Positions 7,874-16,240 of a stretch of DNA of 41,258 nt are shown piece by piece. The notes under the pieces were generated by a model. It was given only the letters and a program-made list of their open reading frames with translations, was not told the DNA's origin and ran no database searches. Location of the stretch: positions 1 through 41,258 of the forward strand of contig CAZPQC010000019.1 of assembly GCA_964588525.1 (NCBI GenBank). Reading direction: 5' to 3'. The stretch comes from JAFGQJ01 sp964588525 (GTDB lineage: Bacteria; Spirochaetota; Spirochaetia; SZUA-6; DRHE01). Made by a program: the position numbers and the translations under genes. Each line of letters begins with the position of its first letter. The first letter of the stretch is position 1.

Positions 7874-7879
7874 ATTATA
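7874..7879 (-). promoter_or_regulatory. -10 element of the MFS gene
   Basis: Minus-strand TATAAT, 38 bp upstream of the ATG at 7836, is a consensus -10. The -35 region (CTCCTTG at 16-18 bp) is weak. Confidence 0.45.
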
Positions 7880-7967
7880 GCCTGTTTTGGCAAACAAGGA
7901 GAACCGCGGATAAAAGCGGAAGATTGACAGCTGTGAGGTTTTGGTCCACTATCGGGGAGCAACGTCC

Positions 7968-10271
7968 ATGAAAGAGCCGTTTGTGCATCGTTTGGTCAGT
8001 TTTTCCGTCCGCCATTCATGGATCGTTATCCTGATTGCCGCAATCCTCTCTCTGCTGCTCGGCTATTCCGCCCTTCACATCGAGGTAGACGCGGATATCT
8101 TCAATATGATCCCCCGGAAAACCAAGGTGATCGAGGACATCGCCAGGTACAGCTCGACCCATGATACCGGGCAGATCCTGATCGCCGTGGAGGGGCGCAA
8201 CCTCTTCGATCTCCAGGCTCTCCAGGTCTTCGATTCGGTCATTCGCGAGATGGAGTCGGAAGAAACTGTCATAGGCAGCATCAATCCGTTCAATTTCCTT
8301 ACCTTCGAGCGGGACGCACGAGGGCTGCATCCGGTCACTGCGGCCCCCGGCGGCCGGGCACCGAGCAACGAGGCGGAGCTCCAGGAGTTCAAGAGTCTCC
8401 TGCTGTCCGATCCGCTTGCCAGGAACTTGGTTTTGTCCGGTGATCAGAGTGCCCTGTGTGCGATCTTTCCCGTAGAGCTTCAGAAGGACTACAGCGCAGT
8501 CCTCGATAAAGTGGAAGCCCTACGCTCCACCCTGGAGGAGTATTACACGGTCTACATCACCGGAGCACCGGTGTTTCTGCACAAGACCAAGACTGCGCTC
8601 CTGGCGGATGTTCCCAAGTTTCTGATACTCAGTGTGATCGTGATCCTCGCCATCCTCTACTTGAGCTTTCGGTCGCTGCGTGCGCTGGCGCTGCCCCTGA
8701 TAGTAGTCGGGCTGGGTACTCTCTGGACCATCGGCACAATGCACTTGCTTGGATTCGAGCTCACCGTGGTGAGCATCATGGTGCCTCCCCTGGTACTCAC
8801 GCTGGGAAGCGCCTACAGCATCCACATACTTAACCAGTACTACCGGGAGGCCAGAGTCAAAGGTGAGGATAAAACCTGGATTGCCCGTTCGGTGGGACAC
8901 ATCAACCAGACCATCTTGCTGGCCGCCCTCACCACGATTATCGGCTTCTCCAGCCTGGCCTCGGCCAACCTGTCCCAGATCAAGGAGTTCGGCCTGTCGA
9001 CCAGCATCGGCATTGTCTACTGTGCGCTGCTGTCCCTATTCTTCTTTCCGGCAATTCTCAGTCTGCTGCCGCCGCCCCGGGCAGCTGAGCGAGACCGGGT
9101 ACTGAAGGGTTTGGTTGCCCGGTTCATGGAACGATTGAGCGCCTGGGTCATCCGCAACCGCCTCTACATTCTTGCCGCAGTCGTCCTGATCGCAGCGCTC
9201 TTCATCCTGAATTTGAAAAACATCACCTATCAGACCGATTATCTGAGTTACTATCGGGAAAAACAGTGGGTCATCAGAGACAACCAGGAAATCGTAAAGC
9301 GATTCGGAGGCTACTCCAACGTGTACATAACCATCCAAGCCCCGGAAGGTGAGAAGAACTACTTTCTCAAGCCCGAAGTCCTCGAAACGATTGCCCGTTT
9401 CGAGATGGAGCTCCAGGAAGATCCGGATATCTGCTATGTGTTCTCTTTCACCCAGTACCTCAAGCTCATGAACCTGAAGTTGACCGGAGAGTTCTCCATC
9501 CCGGAAAGCCGCTCCCCGATTCTTCTCCTATCCCGTTATATGACCGCTATGGCCAACTCTCCGTACGGCCGATCCATGGCCGCTCGGCCTATCAATGAAG
9601 ACTTCACCCGCTTCACGATATTCTTGAGGACCTGGAACGCCGAGACCAAGGCAATGATGATGGAACCGGAGTTCAAGAAGCTGATGAGGAAAATCGAGGG
9701 GTTGGTCGAAGCCAGTCTCACCGTCGGATCCGAGAGGGTGATTTGGGGCCGTTCTCTGGCTCTGCTCTATATCTCCGAAACCCTGGCCAGAGACCAGCTG
9801 TTCTCCGTCGCCGTATCGTTGTTCTTCATTTTTCTGGTAACCGCGGTCGGCTTCCGGTCGCTGCGTCTGGGCGCGCTCACCCTGATCCCCATGCTGATCG
9901 GAATCATGTTGAACTTCATAATCATGGTGCTGCTGAAGCTGCCCTTCGACGTGGTCACCGTGATGTTCTCCAGCGTTGCTATCGGCGTGGGAATCGACGA
10001 TTCCATTCATCTGGTCATCCGCTACCGCCGTCAGATCCGTATCTACACCGGGAAGGTGGACAAGGCGATCGTGCTCACCCATACCCTGAAGACCACGGGG
10101 CGCCCGATCCTGCTCACCTCTCTGTCGTTGGTGGCCGGCCTGTTGGTGCTGTGTTTTTCCCAGTTTCTTCCGATTCTCTACTTCGGGATCCTGGTGTCCC
10201 TGGCATTGATTAGCACCACCGTCGGCGCGCTGGTAATTCTTCCGGCGATTCTATCCTTCGGGAATCGATAG
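7968..10271 (+). CDS. RND-superfamily exporter, MMPL type
   Basis: The 767-aa protein has the duplicated layout of MMPL/COG1033 exporters: an N-terminal helix (about 13-32), a large extracytoplasmic domain (about 33-200), five or six helices (about 210-375), then the same pattern again (helix about 395-415, domain to about 600, helices to the end). The second half carries a VGIDDSIH segment, the acidic motif in the proton-relay helix. It is predicted to move lipids or hydrophobic compounds across the inner membrane using the proton gradient, without a dedicated adaptor or outer-membrane channel nearby. The ATG at 7968 follows GGGGAG by 8 nt. A possible promoter TTGACA (7924-7929), 17 bp, CACTAT lies close upstream. 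A short hairpin with T6 follows the stop. Confidence 0.88.
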   Translation: MKEPFVHRLVSFSVRHSWIVILIAAILSLLLGYSALHIEVDADIFNMIPRKTKVIEDIARYSSTHDTGQILIAVEGRNLFDLQALQVFDSVIREMESEETVIGSINPFNFLTFERDARGLHPVTAAPGGRAPSNEAELQEFKSLLLSDPLARNLVLSGDQSALCAIFPVELQKDYSAVLDKVEALRSTLEEYYTVYITGAPVFLHKTKTALLADVPKFLILSVIVILAILYLSFRSLRALALPLIVVGLGTLWTIGTMHLLGFELTVVSIMVPPLVLTLGSAYSIHILNQYYREARVKGEDKTWIARSVGHINQTILLAALTTIIGFSSLASANLSQIKEFGLSTSIGIVYCALLSLFFFPAILSLLPPPRAAERDRVLKGLVARFMERLSAWVIRNRLYILAAVVLIAALFILNLKNITYQTDYLSYYREKQWVIRDNQEIVKRFGGYSNVYITIQAPEGEKNYFLKPEVLETIARFEMELQEDPDICYVFSFTQYLKLMNLKLTGEFSIPESRSPILLLSRYMTAMANSPYGRSMAARPINEDFTRFTIFLRTWNAETKAMMMEPEFKKLMRKIEGLVEASLTVGSERVIWGRSLALLYISETLARDQLFSVAVSLFFIFLVTAVGFRSLRLGALTLIPMLIGIMLNFIIMVLLKLPFDVVTVMFSSVAIGVGIDDSIHLVIRYRRQIRIYTGKVDKAIVLTHTLKTTGRPILLTSLSLVAGLLVLCFSQFLPILYFGILVSLALISTTVGALVILPAILSFGNR

Positions 10272-10278
10272 GAGTAAT

Positions 10279-10296
10279 CGACACAAGTCGTTTTTT
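10279..10296 (+). terminator. short hairpin plus T run after the RND gene
   Basis: CGAC (10279-10282) and GTCG (10287-10290) pair around ACAA and are followed at once by six T (10291-10296). The four-base stem is short, but the position, 7 bp after the stop of the RND gene and just before the convergent gene, fits a terminator. Confidence 0.45.
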
Positions 10297-11022
10297 CTAC
10301 TGCCGGCCGCCGGGAGGACCGAGGATCTCGGCCCAGATCACGGCTCGCTTCAGGGGCGGCAGTCTTTCGAGTCTGGCCGTGATCGAATAGGCCTTCCCGG
10401 CTGCGGCTTTGGCGGCAGGCTGAACCGGCCTCGCCCTGGCCTGCATCCGTTCCCGCAGATCCTGCGGTTTGCCTGACACGGCCATCCGGCTCATGCCGTC
10501 CGGCAAAACGCGGCCTGTGCCGTCCGGCAATGCGGCCATCCGATCAACGGCCATCCGGTTTTCCGCCGAACGTCGAACCACCGGTCGTGGAACCGGGGTA
10601 CCCTGTCGCTGCGGCGCGGCGTTTGCGGGGTACTCAGTATCATTCAGAGTCAGGGGAGGCGGATAGGCGTAGCTCTCCCGAATGGGAACCTGAGGTCTGC
10701 GGGGTTGCTGCGGGGGGACCGGCCGCCCCGATGCTTGTGCAGGAGCGCCCCGGGCTGGCGTGCCCCGGGCAGGAGCAGGCCGGGATCCGGAACCCTCCGT
10801 CCGGGTCGCAGCCGACGGTTGCGTTCCCTCCGCAGCCTGGGCCGGCACGCCCCGGGCCGGTACGCCCCGGGCCGGTACGCCTCGGGCTGGCGTGCCCCGG
10901 GCGGCTTCTTCCCTCTGTTTGCGCTTTCGTGAAGCCCGGGCGCGAAGAAATATCGAGATCACCGCAATCAGCAGGATCGGAACAAGGGTAAACAAACCTT
11001 CGAACGCCTGGGCTCGAAGCAC
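10297..11022 (-). CDS. Membrane-anchored basic low-complexity protein of the floA cluster
   Basis: The 241-aa product has one N-terminal helix (about 7-27), then a long basic, proline- and alanine-rich region with repeats of the type RGVPA/RGTPA (about 42-100), and a more conserved-looking C-terminal segment (last 30 residues) containing ARLERLPPLKRA and AEILGPPGG. The C-terminal block reads like a short helix plus a Pro-Gly tail; I recall similar tails on spirochaete proteins next to SPFH genes, but this is memory, not a search. The start is GTG at 11022, 3 bp after the floA stop. Function is unknown; position suggests a partner or client of the FloA membrane scaffold. Confidence 0.75.
   Translation of the reverse strand: MLRAQAFEGLFTLVPILLIAVISIFLRARASRKRKQREEAARGTPARGVPARGVPARGVPAQAAEGTQPSAATRTEGSGSRPAPARGTPARGAPAQASGRPVPPQQPRRPQVPIRESYAYPPPLTLNDTEYPANAAPQRQGTPVPRPVVRRSAENRMAVDRMAALPDGTGRVLPDGMSRMAVSGKPQDLRERMQARARPVQPAAKAAAGKAYSITARLERLPPLKRAVIWAEILGPPGGRQ
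10742..10903. repeat. 15-bp coding tandem repeats
   Basis: Four tandem 15-bp units of the form GGTACGCCCCGGGCC occupy 10844-10903, and two related units lie at 10742-10771. Each encodes, on the minus strand, a five-residue unit of the type ARGVP or ARGTP. The repeat keeps frame, so copy number changes would alter only the length of the low-complexity region. Confidence 0.85.
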
Positions 11023-11025
11023 GCT

Positions 11026-12018
11026 CTATTCCTCCTCCGGCTTCCCCTGGCCCTCTTCTCCGATGCTCTCCCGCATCTGGGTATCAGCCTGGATGTTCCT
11101 CAAGCGGTAGTAGTCCATGATACCCATATTGCCGCTGCGGAAGGCTTCGGCAATGGCTTTGGGAATCTCCGCCTCAGCCAGCACCACCTTGGCCCGGTTC
11201 TCCCGCACCAGGGCGGACATCTCCTGCTCCCGGGCTTTAGCGGCGGCCCGGCGCTGCTCGGCGATGGCCTGGAAGCGCCGTTTGTCCGCCTCGGCCTGGT
11301 CGGCCTGCAGCTTGGCTCCGACATTCTCACCCACATCCACGTCGGCGATATCGATGGAAAGGATCTCGAAGGCGGTCCCCGCATCCAGGCCCTTCTGCAG
11401 AACCGTCTTGGAGATCTTGTCCGGATTCTCCAGCACGTGCTTGTATGATTCAGCCGAGCCGATGGTCGTGACGATACCCTCGCCCACCCGGGCGATGATC
11501 GTCTCTTCGGTAGCACCCCCGACCAGCCGCTCGATGTTGGCCCGCACCGTGACCCGCGCCTTGGCCTTCAGCTGGATGCCGTCCTTGGCAACCGCATCGA
11601 TCGTGCCCCGGCTCTTCTCCGGGTTGGGACAGTCGATGACCTTGGGATTGACGCTGGTCTTGACCGCTTCCAGAACATCCCGCCCGGCCAGATCAATGGC
11701 CGTGGCCCGTTGGAAGTTCAGGGGGATGTTGGCCTTGCTGGCCGCGATCAGGGCCTTGCTGACCCGGATCACGTCCCCTCCGGCCAGATAGTGGGTCTCC
11801 AGCTGATCCGAATCCACCTTGATCCCGGCCTTGGTGAGCATGATGCGGCTGTCCACGATCAGGCGGCCCTTGACCCGCCGAATCCACATTCCGATCAGCC
11901 GGCCGATGCCGATATGGGCGCCGGAGAGCAGGGCGCGGAACCAGAGCCCGAAAAATTTCAAGAATATAGCGATGAAGGCAATCGCAACAATCGCAACCAG
12001 CACGTACAGGATGATCAT
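11026..12018 (-). CDS. floA: Flotillin-like protein FloA (SPFH domain)
   Basis: The 330-aa protein has the FloA/YqfA (UPF0365) layout: an N-terminal membrane hairpin (about 3-40), an SPFH domain (about 45-220, including AVKTSVNPKVIDCP and VTVRANIERLVGGATEETI), and an alanine- and glutamate-rich coiled coil (about 225-300). It forms oligomers that organise functional membrane microdomains. The ATG at 12018 follows GGAGGATAAC and lies 1 bp after the short nfeD stop. Order nfeD, short nfeD, floA is typical of NfeD-linked flotillins. Length fits the family. Confidence 0.95.
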   Translation of the reverse strand: MIILYVLVAIVAIAFIAIFLKFFGLWFRALLSGAHIGIGRLIGMWIRRVKGRLIVDSRIMLTKAGIKVDSDQLETHYLAGGDVIRVSKALIAASKANIPLNFQRATAIDLAGRDVLEAVKTSVNPKVIDCPNPEKSRGTIDAVAKDGIQLKAKARVTVRANIERLVGGATEETIIARVGEGIVTTIGSAESYKHVLENPDKISKTVLQKGLDAGTAFEILSIDIADVDVGENVGAKLQADQAEADKRRFQAIAEQRRAAAKAREQEMSALVRENRAKVVLAEAEIPKAIAEAFRSGNMGIMDYYRLRNIQADTQMRESIGEEGQGKPEEE

Positions 12019-12019
12019 G

Positions 12020-12502
12020 TTATCCTCCTTGCCGCACCACGACGCGGCTTCCCTCTACTTTCACCACTTTGACAGGTTTGTCTTTTTCGATAAACTCTCC
12101 GCCGGTCACGGCGCTGAACTTCTGTCCGTCGATTCGGACCGTGCCCACCGGGCGCAGGATTGTCAGGCTGGTTCCCTCTTTCCCGACCAGATCGACGTAC
12201 TTTTCCGGCGTGAAGGAGGAGTAGCCCTTCTCCTTATCCTGCCGATCCTGGCTGATCAGCCAGCGGCCGACCGGTGAACGGGGAAAGAACCTGAAATACA
12301 GTACGATGAACACCGGCACCAGAACCAGGACCACGGCCAGGTAGACCGAGCCGATCAGATTGCCCAGCCGCTGGAAGGCGATTACGATGCTGGCGATGAT
12401 CGATCCCAGTCCGGCGATTCCGATGATCCCGGCGGAGGGGACGAATACCTCCAGTATGATAGCCAGAACTCCGGCTGCAGCCAGGCCTATAGCCAACCAC
12501 AT
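12020..12502 (-). CDS. Short NfeD protein (membrane segment plus OB-fold)
   Basis: The 160-aa protein has three or four hydrophobic segments (about 2-75) followed by an OB-fold domain (about 100-158; LVGKEGTSLTILRPVGTVRIDG and the closing KVVKVEGSRVVV). It lacks the protease domain, so it matches the short (NfeD1b-type) class that partners with SPFH proteins. The ATG at 12502 follows GGGGGTAGAGCT. It lies between the long nfeD (13 bp upstream) and floA (1 bp downstream), so the three are co-translated and probably form one membrane complex. Confidence 0.9.
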   Translation of the reverse strand: MWLAIGLAAAGVLAIILEVFVPSAGIIGIAGLGSIIASIVIAFQRLGNLIGSVYLAVVLVLVPVFIVLYFRFFPRSPVGRWLISQDRQDKEKGYSSFTPEKYVDLVGKEGTSLTILRPVGTVRIDGQKFSAVTGGEFIEKDKPVKVVKVEGSRVVVRQGG

Positions 12503-12515
12503 AGCTCTACCCCCG

Positions 12516-13994
12516 TCAGGCTCTCCGAACCACGATTCTGTTTCCGCTGACCTCGCTGACCTCCACCGGCGTACCGGCCTCGATGAACTCCCCGTCCGTT
12601 TCCACGACCAGAATCTCCCCCTCGAAGTCGGCCTTGCCCGCAGGATGCAGCGCCGTCACCGCGTTTCCCTGCCGGCCGGTCAGCAGGGCCGAGCTTTCAG
12701 CGCTCTGAACAGTGTAACCGGCCAGCGGGTCCTCGTTGCTCTCCAGGATCAGCCGCTTCAAGCCCGGGGTGCGGGGAAAGATCCGCAGGAGAAATACCAA
12801 CAGAACCAGCGAACCCACGAAGCCGAATCCGACGTTTCGCAGGTTCCTCAAGAATATGTCCCACTGCCAGGGCACTCGGGGGATGACGAACTCCTGCCGG
12901 GAGAGTATCAGGGCGGTGATCATCAGGAGGATTCCGGAGACGCCGGTGACCCCGAAACCGGGGATGAGGAAAATTTCGACAATCAGGAGAACGACCCCGA
13001 GGAGAAAGAGGATGATCTCGAGGGATCCGACCGTGCCCAGCAGCGCCCCCCCCAGGAAGATGATCAGAAAGGCGATGATGGCGATCGTTCCCGGAACCCC
13101 GAAACCGGGACTGGTTATCTCCAGGTACAGCGCGGCCAGCCCGACCAGCACCAGCAGGCTGGTAACAGCCGCTCCGGTGATCACCGATACGATGCGGTCC
13201 GGCGCGCTCGGTTCGAGATTTTTAACCGAGCCGCTGGGGATCCCGATGAGCTCGTACAACGCCTCGAGATCTCCGACCGTGGCGGACGATACGCCGTAGC
13301 GTTCCATCTCCCCCGCGGTCAGGGCCAACAGCTTTCCCTGCGGGGAGATGACCTTGCCCTTCTCCAGGGTGAGGTTCTGCTCCCGGGCCCGCCGCTCCAG
13401 ATCCGGGAGGTCCGTGGATGTGGTGACCTCGAGCTTTCCGTTCAGGTAGACCTCGATCAGCTCCACATCCAGGTCCACCATTGCCAGGGCTATGCCTTTG
13501 GGGTAGCCGTTCTTCTCGGCCAGGGCGGCCATCTGGGCCCGCAGGGCGCTCACGGTTTTCTCCGGGGCCATCTCCATCCCCTGCTGGGTCTGGTAGACCG
13601 GAGCGGCCGCCCCCATCGAAGTGCCCGGCGCCATGTAGATCCGGTCGCAGGAAAAAGAAATCAGGGCTCCGGCGGACCAGCTGACGCCGGTGCCCTCCGG
13701 GTTTGCCGGTACGTAGGCGATGGTCTCGATCTCATCCAGTCCGCCGATCAGGGTGGCGATCTGCAGAGCCGAGTCGACCCGCCCGCCGAAGGTGTCGATC
13801 TCGAAGATAATGGTGGAAGCGCCGGCCCGCTCGGCCTCCTGGATACCCCTGCGGATGAAGATCATCAGCGCCCTGTCGATCTCCCCTTCAATGGGGATGA
13901 CGTAGGCCTCCACGGTCTCCTGAGCCCAGGCCGGTATGATGAGGCCGAACAGCAGAAGAAAAAGCAAAACTCGCCTCGGGGAGAAATGATTCAT
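12516..13994 (-). CDS. Long NfeD membrane serine protease
   Basis: The 492-aa protein starts with a signal peptide (1-24, AWA-Q). A ClpP-like protease domain follows (about 28-245). The likely nucleophile is Ser107 in SWSAGA, and Lys147 lies 40 residues on, matching the Ser-Lys dyad spacing of the archaeal homologue PH1510. Next come about five membrane helices (about 270-430) and a C-terminal OB-fold (about 430-492; ending GNRIVVRRA). NfeD proteases cleave stomatin/flotillin-type membrane proteins, and floA is two genes downstream. The ATG at 13994 has AGGAGG 16 nt upstream, rather far. A minus-strand TTGACA at 14026-14031 may be part of its promoter, but no clear -10 follows. Confidence 0.92.
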   Translation of the reverse strand: MNHFSPRRVLLFLLLFGLIIPAWAQETVEAYVIPIEGEIDRALMIFIRRGIQEAERAGASTIIFEIDTFGGRVDSALQIATLIGGLDEIETIAYVPANPEGTGVSWSAGALISFSCDRIYMAPGTSMGAAAPVYQTQQGMEMAPEKTVSALRAQMAALAEKNGYPKGIALAMVDLDVELIEVYLNGKLEVTTSTDLPDLERRAREQNLTLEKGKVISPQGKLLALTAGEMERYGVSSATVGDLEALYELIGIPSGSVKNLEPSAPDRIVSVITGAAVTSLLVLVGLAALYLEITSPGFGVPGTIAIIAFLIIFLGGALLGTVGSLEIILFLLGVVLLIVEIFLIPGFGVTGVSGILLMITALILSRQEFVIPRVPWQWDIFLRNLRNVGFGFVGSLVLLVFLLRIFPRTPGLKRLILESNEDPLAGYTVQSAESSALLTGRQGNAVTALHPAGKADFEGEILVVETDGEFIEAGTPVEVSEVSGNRIVVRRA

Positions 13995-14054
13995 CTACCA
14001 TAAAAATCACCCTCCTGAGGCGAATTGTCAAGCCGCAAATTTAGCAAGCCGTCT

Positions 14055-16229
14055 TTAGAACTCGATCCCGGCAAACAACTTGGGATAGATCTGCAGGGAC
14101 GTGCCCCACAGTTCCATGGTGAAGGAGGATCCCTGGTGCAGTTCGGTCGCCGCTGTGTATCCGGGAACCGTCGAATCCAGCATCACCCCACCGAACAGGC
14201 CCATAAAACCGAAGATCCGCACGCCCAGCATCAACCGGGCCGAAGGCCAGAACGGAGACACCTCACTCATATCGAAGGCTTCTGCCAGCTCGCTCTCGCT
14301 CCACCCGGTCCAGCTGGCCTTGGCGCTCAGGTCCCCGTTTACGAAGAACGGACCAATCGGAACATGCAGGCCGAAGCCGAGGGCGGCTGTGTAGAGGGGA
14401 GAGAGCCGGTCACCCAGGGCCATACCTCCGTACAGGAGGGTATACAGATAGCGGCTGCCCATCTGGAATCCCACGTAACCCACGCCCTGCTCGGAGTACC
14501 AGCCTGAAGTCCGGAAGATCCCGTTTTCCACGATATTTATCAAACCGATCGGAATCCCGTACAGATCCCTCGATATGTTCACGATTCCCACCTGAGCCCC
14601 CCGGACTGCACCGCTGGAGATGTTCACGATTCCGATCTGAGTCCCGCTGACATCCCCGGAGATGTTGACCACCCCGACCTGCGCTCCGGACACCTTGGTG
14701 GCCGTGTTGAACACCCCGGCTGCCTGGACACCGGAAAAGGTTCCTCCCACCATGTTGAATACCCCGGCGGCCTGGAGAAAGGAGGTATTGCCCTCGTTGA
14801 CGTTGAACACTCCGGCCCACTGGGCCGCGGTGGTATCCCGGCAGATGATGTTGAATACCCCGGCGTACTGTATTCCCAGCAGATCCCCCTCGATGATGTT
14901 ACCGACTCCGGAGGCCTGGATACCGGTAAGCTTATCCTCGGTAATGTTGATGATCGTACCCAGCTGGGCTCCCTTGATACCGTAGACCGAGCCGACCAGC
15001 AGATTGAGGGAGAGGTTGTACACGGTGGGGTTGGCCGGTGCGGCCGGTACGCCGGGCAACACGGTGAAGCCGAAAGGTTCGTAGGAGACGGGCAGCTGCT
15101 CGCCGGTCGCCGGCGAAGGGGCTTGATCCGGGGGGGCTTCCTCCACCGGAGGCAGCGGCGGCGCATCCCCCCTGGTGGTGGTCTGCTCTCTGCCGATCGG
15201 CTGGAAATCCGCCGGCTCGAGCTCCCTGCGCACGCCGGAGCGCAGCGCTACGTTCGTCACCCAGCTGCGGCCTTCGGCGTCCAGGGTAAGGGAGTAGCGT
15301 CCCTCCGGCAGGGCCAGTACCACGCCGGTGCCCGGAACCTTACGTACCTCGGCGACCAGATTCCCCATCGGTCCGCGGACGTAGATGCGCCCATCGACCT
15401 GTTCGCCCAGGACGATGCTGCAGGAGGCCACCCGCAGATCCGTCATGGTCAGATCTCCGGTGCCGGTCAGCTGGATGTTGTAGGAGGGATGCTGGGCGCC
15501 TGCGTGAGAAGTCTCCGTACGGGCCAGGGTCTCGGAGAAGGCGTAGTGGTAGGCTTCGTTCAGGGAAACCTGCTCGTCCCTGGTCGAATCCGCCGCTCCC
15601 CGGAGTGCCGCGATCATGTAATGGGTAAAGTATGAGCCCTGGATGTGATCCGATTCCTGGGCCGCCTCGTCCGCGGAGCTGGAGGTGAGGAAGGCGTGAC
15701 CCTTCATTTGAATCGATTCGTCGATCATGAAGGGAAGCTGACGCGTTCCTCCCTTGAGGCGGGTAAAGGCGCCGGAGAAACAGGAGTCGAGGATGGCGAT
15801 ATTCACATCCGCCTCGATATCCACGATAGAATCTTTGAGATCCGAATAGGCCACTCGCTCCTCGCCCAGAAGCAACCCTCTCTCATCGGAATGTCCGGAG
15901 TAGTAGAACAGGAACTCCACCCTGCGCGCATCCGCATGGGCCTGCTGGACGCGTCTGTTCATCATCAGAAGGGCGGTTTCCAGATCGTAGGAGGTCGGGT
16001 CCAACAGCACCAGGCTGTCGTTGAACTCGACCCCGCCCAGCTCCTGCATGACTTCGGCCATGGCCCGGGCATCGCTTTCGGCATAGCGCAGGCGTACCCG
16101 TTCGTGTCCTCCGTCGTTGGACCCGACAAACACGGCGTAACGCCGGAGTCCGCCCCCCTGGCTCTGATTCGCAAATAGGGATACGGCACTCGCAAGAACG
16201 AGCAGCAGCGTTAATATCCGTCTCATCAT
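14055..16229 (-). CDS. Exported caspase-fold (peptidase C14) protein with surface repeats and C-terminal barrel-like region
   Basis: The 724-aa product starts with a signal peptide (about 1-20, SLFA-NQ). A caspase-fold domain follows (about 28-250), with His113 in YYSGHS and Cys150 in LDSCFSG, the catalytic dyad of family C14. A beta domain (about 260-345, PEGA-like) and a proline-rich linker (about 355-380) lead into ten repeats of 14-16 residues with pattern G-x-Q-x-x-G-V-x-N-I (about 420-568), like LA_2272-type surface repeats. The last 150 residues are aromatic and glycine-rich, ending in GIEF, like an outer-membrane strand. It would work in the periplasm or outer membrane. ATG at 16229 has AAGGTGAGAG upstream; the alternative GTG at 16244 overlaps the preceding stop. 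Substrate and role are unknown. Confidence 0.85.
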   Translation of the reverse strand: MMRRILTLLLVLASAVSLFANQSQGGGLRRYAVFVGSNDGGHERVRLRYAESDARAMAEVMQELGGVEFNDSLVLLDPTSYDLETALLMMNRRVQQAHADARRVEFLFYYSGHSDERGLLLGEERVAYSDLKDSIVDIEADVNIAILDSCFSGAFTRLKGGTRQLPFMIDESIQMKGHAFLTSSSADEAAQESDHIQGSYFTHYMIAALRGAADSTRDEQVSLNEAYHYAFSETLARTETSHAGAQHPSYNIQLTGTGDLTMTDLRVASCSIVLGEQVDGRIYVRGPMGNLVAEVRKVPGTGVVLALPEGRYSLTLDAEGRSWVTNVALRSGVRRELEPADFQPIGREQTTTRGDAPPLPPVEEAPPDQAPSPATGEQLPVSYEPFGFTVLPGVPAAPANPTVYNLSLNLLVGSVYGIKGAQLGTIINITEDKLTGIQASGVGNIIEGDLLGIQYAGVFNIICRDTTAAQWAGVFNVNEGNTSFLQAAGVFNMVGGTFSGVQAAGVFNTATKVSGAQVGVVNISGDVSGTQIGIVNISSGAVRGAQVGIVNISRDLYGIPIGLINIVENGIFRTSGWYSEQGVGYVGFQMGSRYLYTLLYGGMALGDRLSPLYTAALGFGLHVPIGPFFVNGDLSAKASWTGWSESELAEAFDMSEVSPFWPSARLMLGVRIFGFMGLFGGVMLDSTVPGYTAATELHQGSSFTMELWGTSLQIYPKLFAGIEF
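14530..14975 (-). repeat. Ten-unit protein repeat (14-16 codons) in the caspase gene
   Basis: Units such as GIQYAGVFNI, GVQAAGVFNT and GAQVGIVNI recur every 16 codons in the first half and every 14-15 in the second. Each strand-turn unit keeps Q, G and N at fixed places, as in a stacked beta-solenoid. The DNA copies are diverged, so the array is old rather than recently amplified. Confidence 0.8.
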
Positions 16230-16240
16230 TTCTCTCACCT

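Noticed and set aside
7924..7952. TTGACA-17-CACTAT as the RND promoter
   Set aside because: The start site would fall on the ribosome binding site, leaving too little leader, so I note it only as a possibility.
10742..10903. Regularly spaced repeats as a CRISPR array
   Set aside because: Units are 15 bp with no unique spacers and stay in frame with the coding sequence, so they are protein repeats.
12360..14003. Long open frame of 547 codons on the plus strand
   Set aside because: It is antisense to nfeD, low in complexity and has no domain-like sequence; GC-rich DNA gives such frames by chance.
14026..14031. TTGACA as a complete promoter for nfeD
   Set aside because: No acceptable -10 occurs at 16-18 bp; it cannot be supported as a full promoter.
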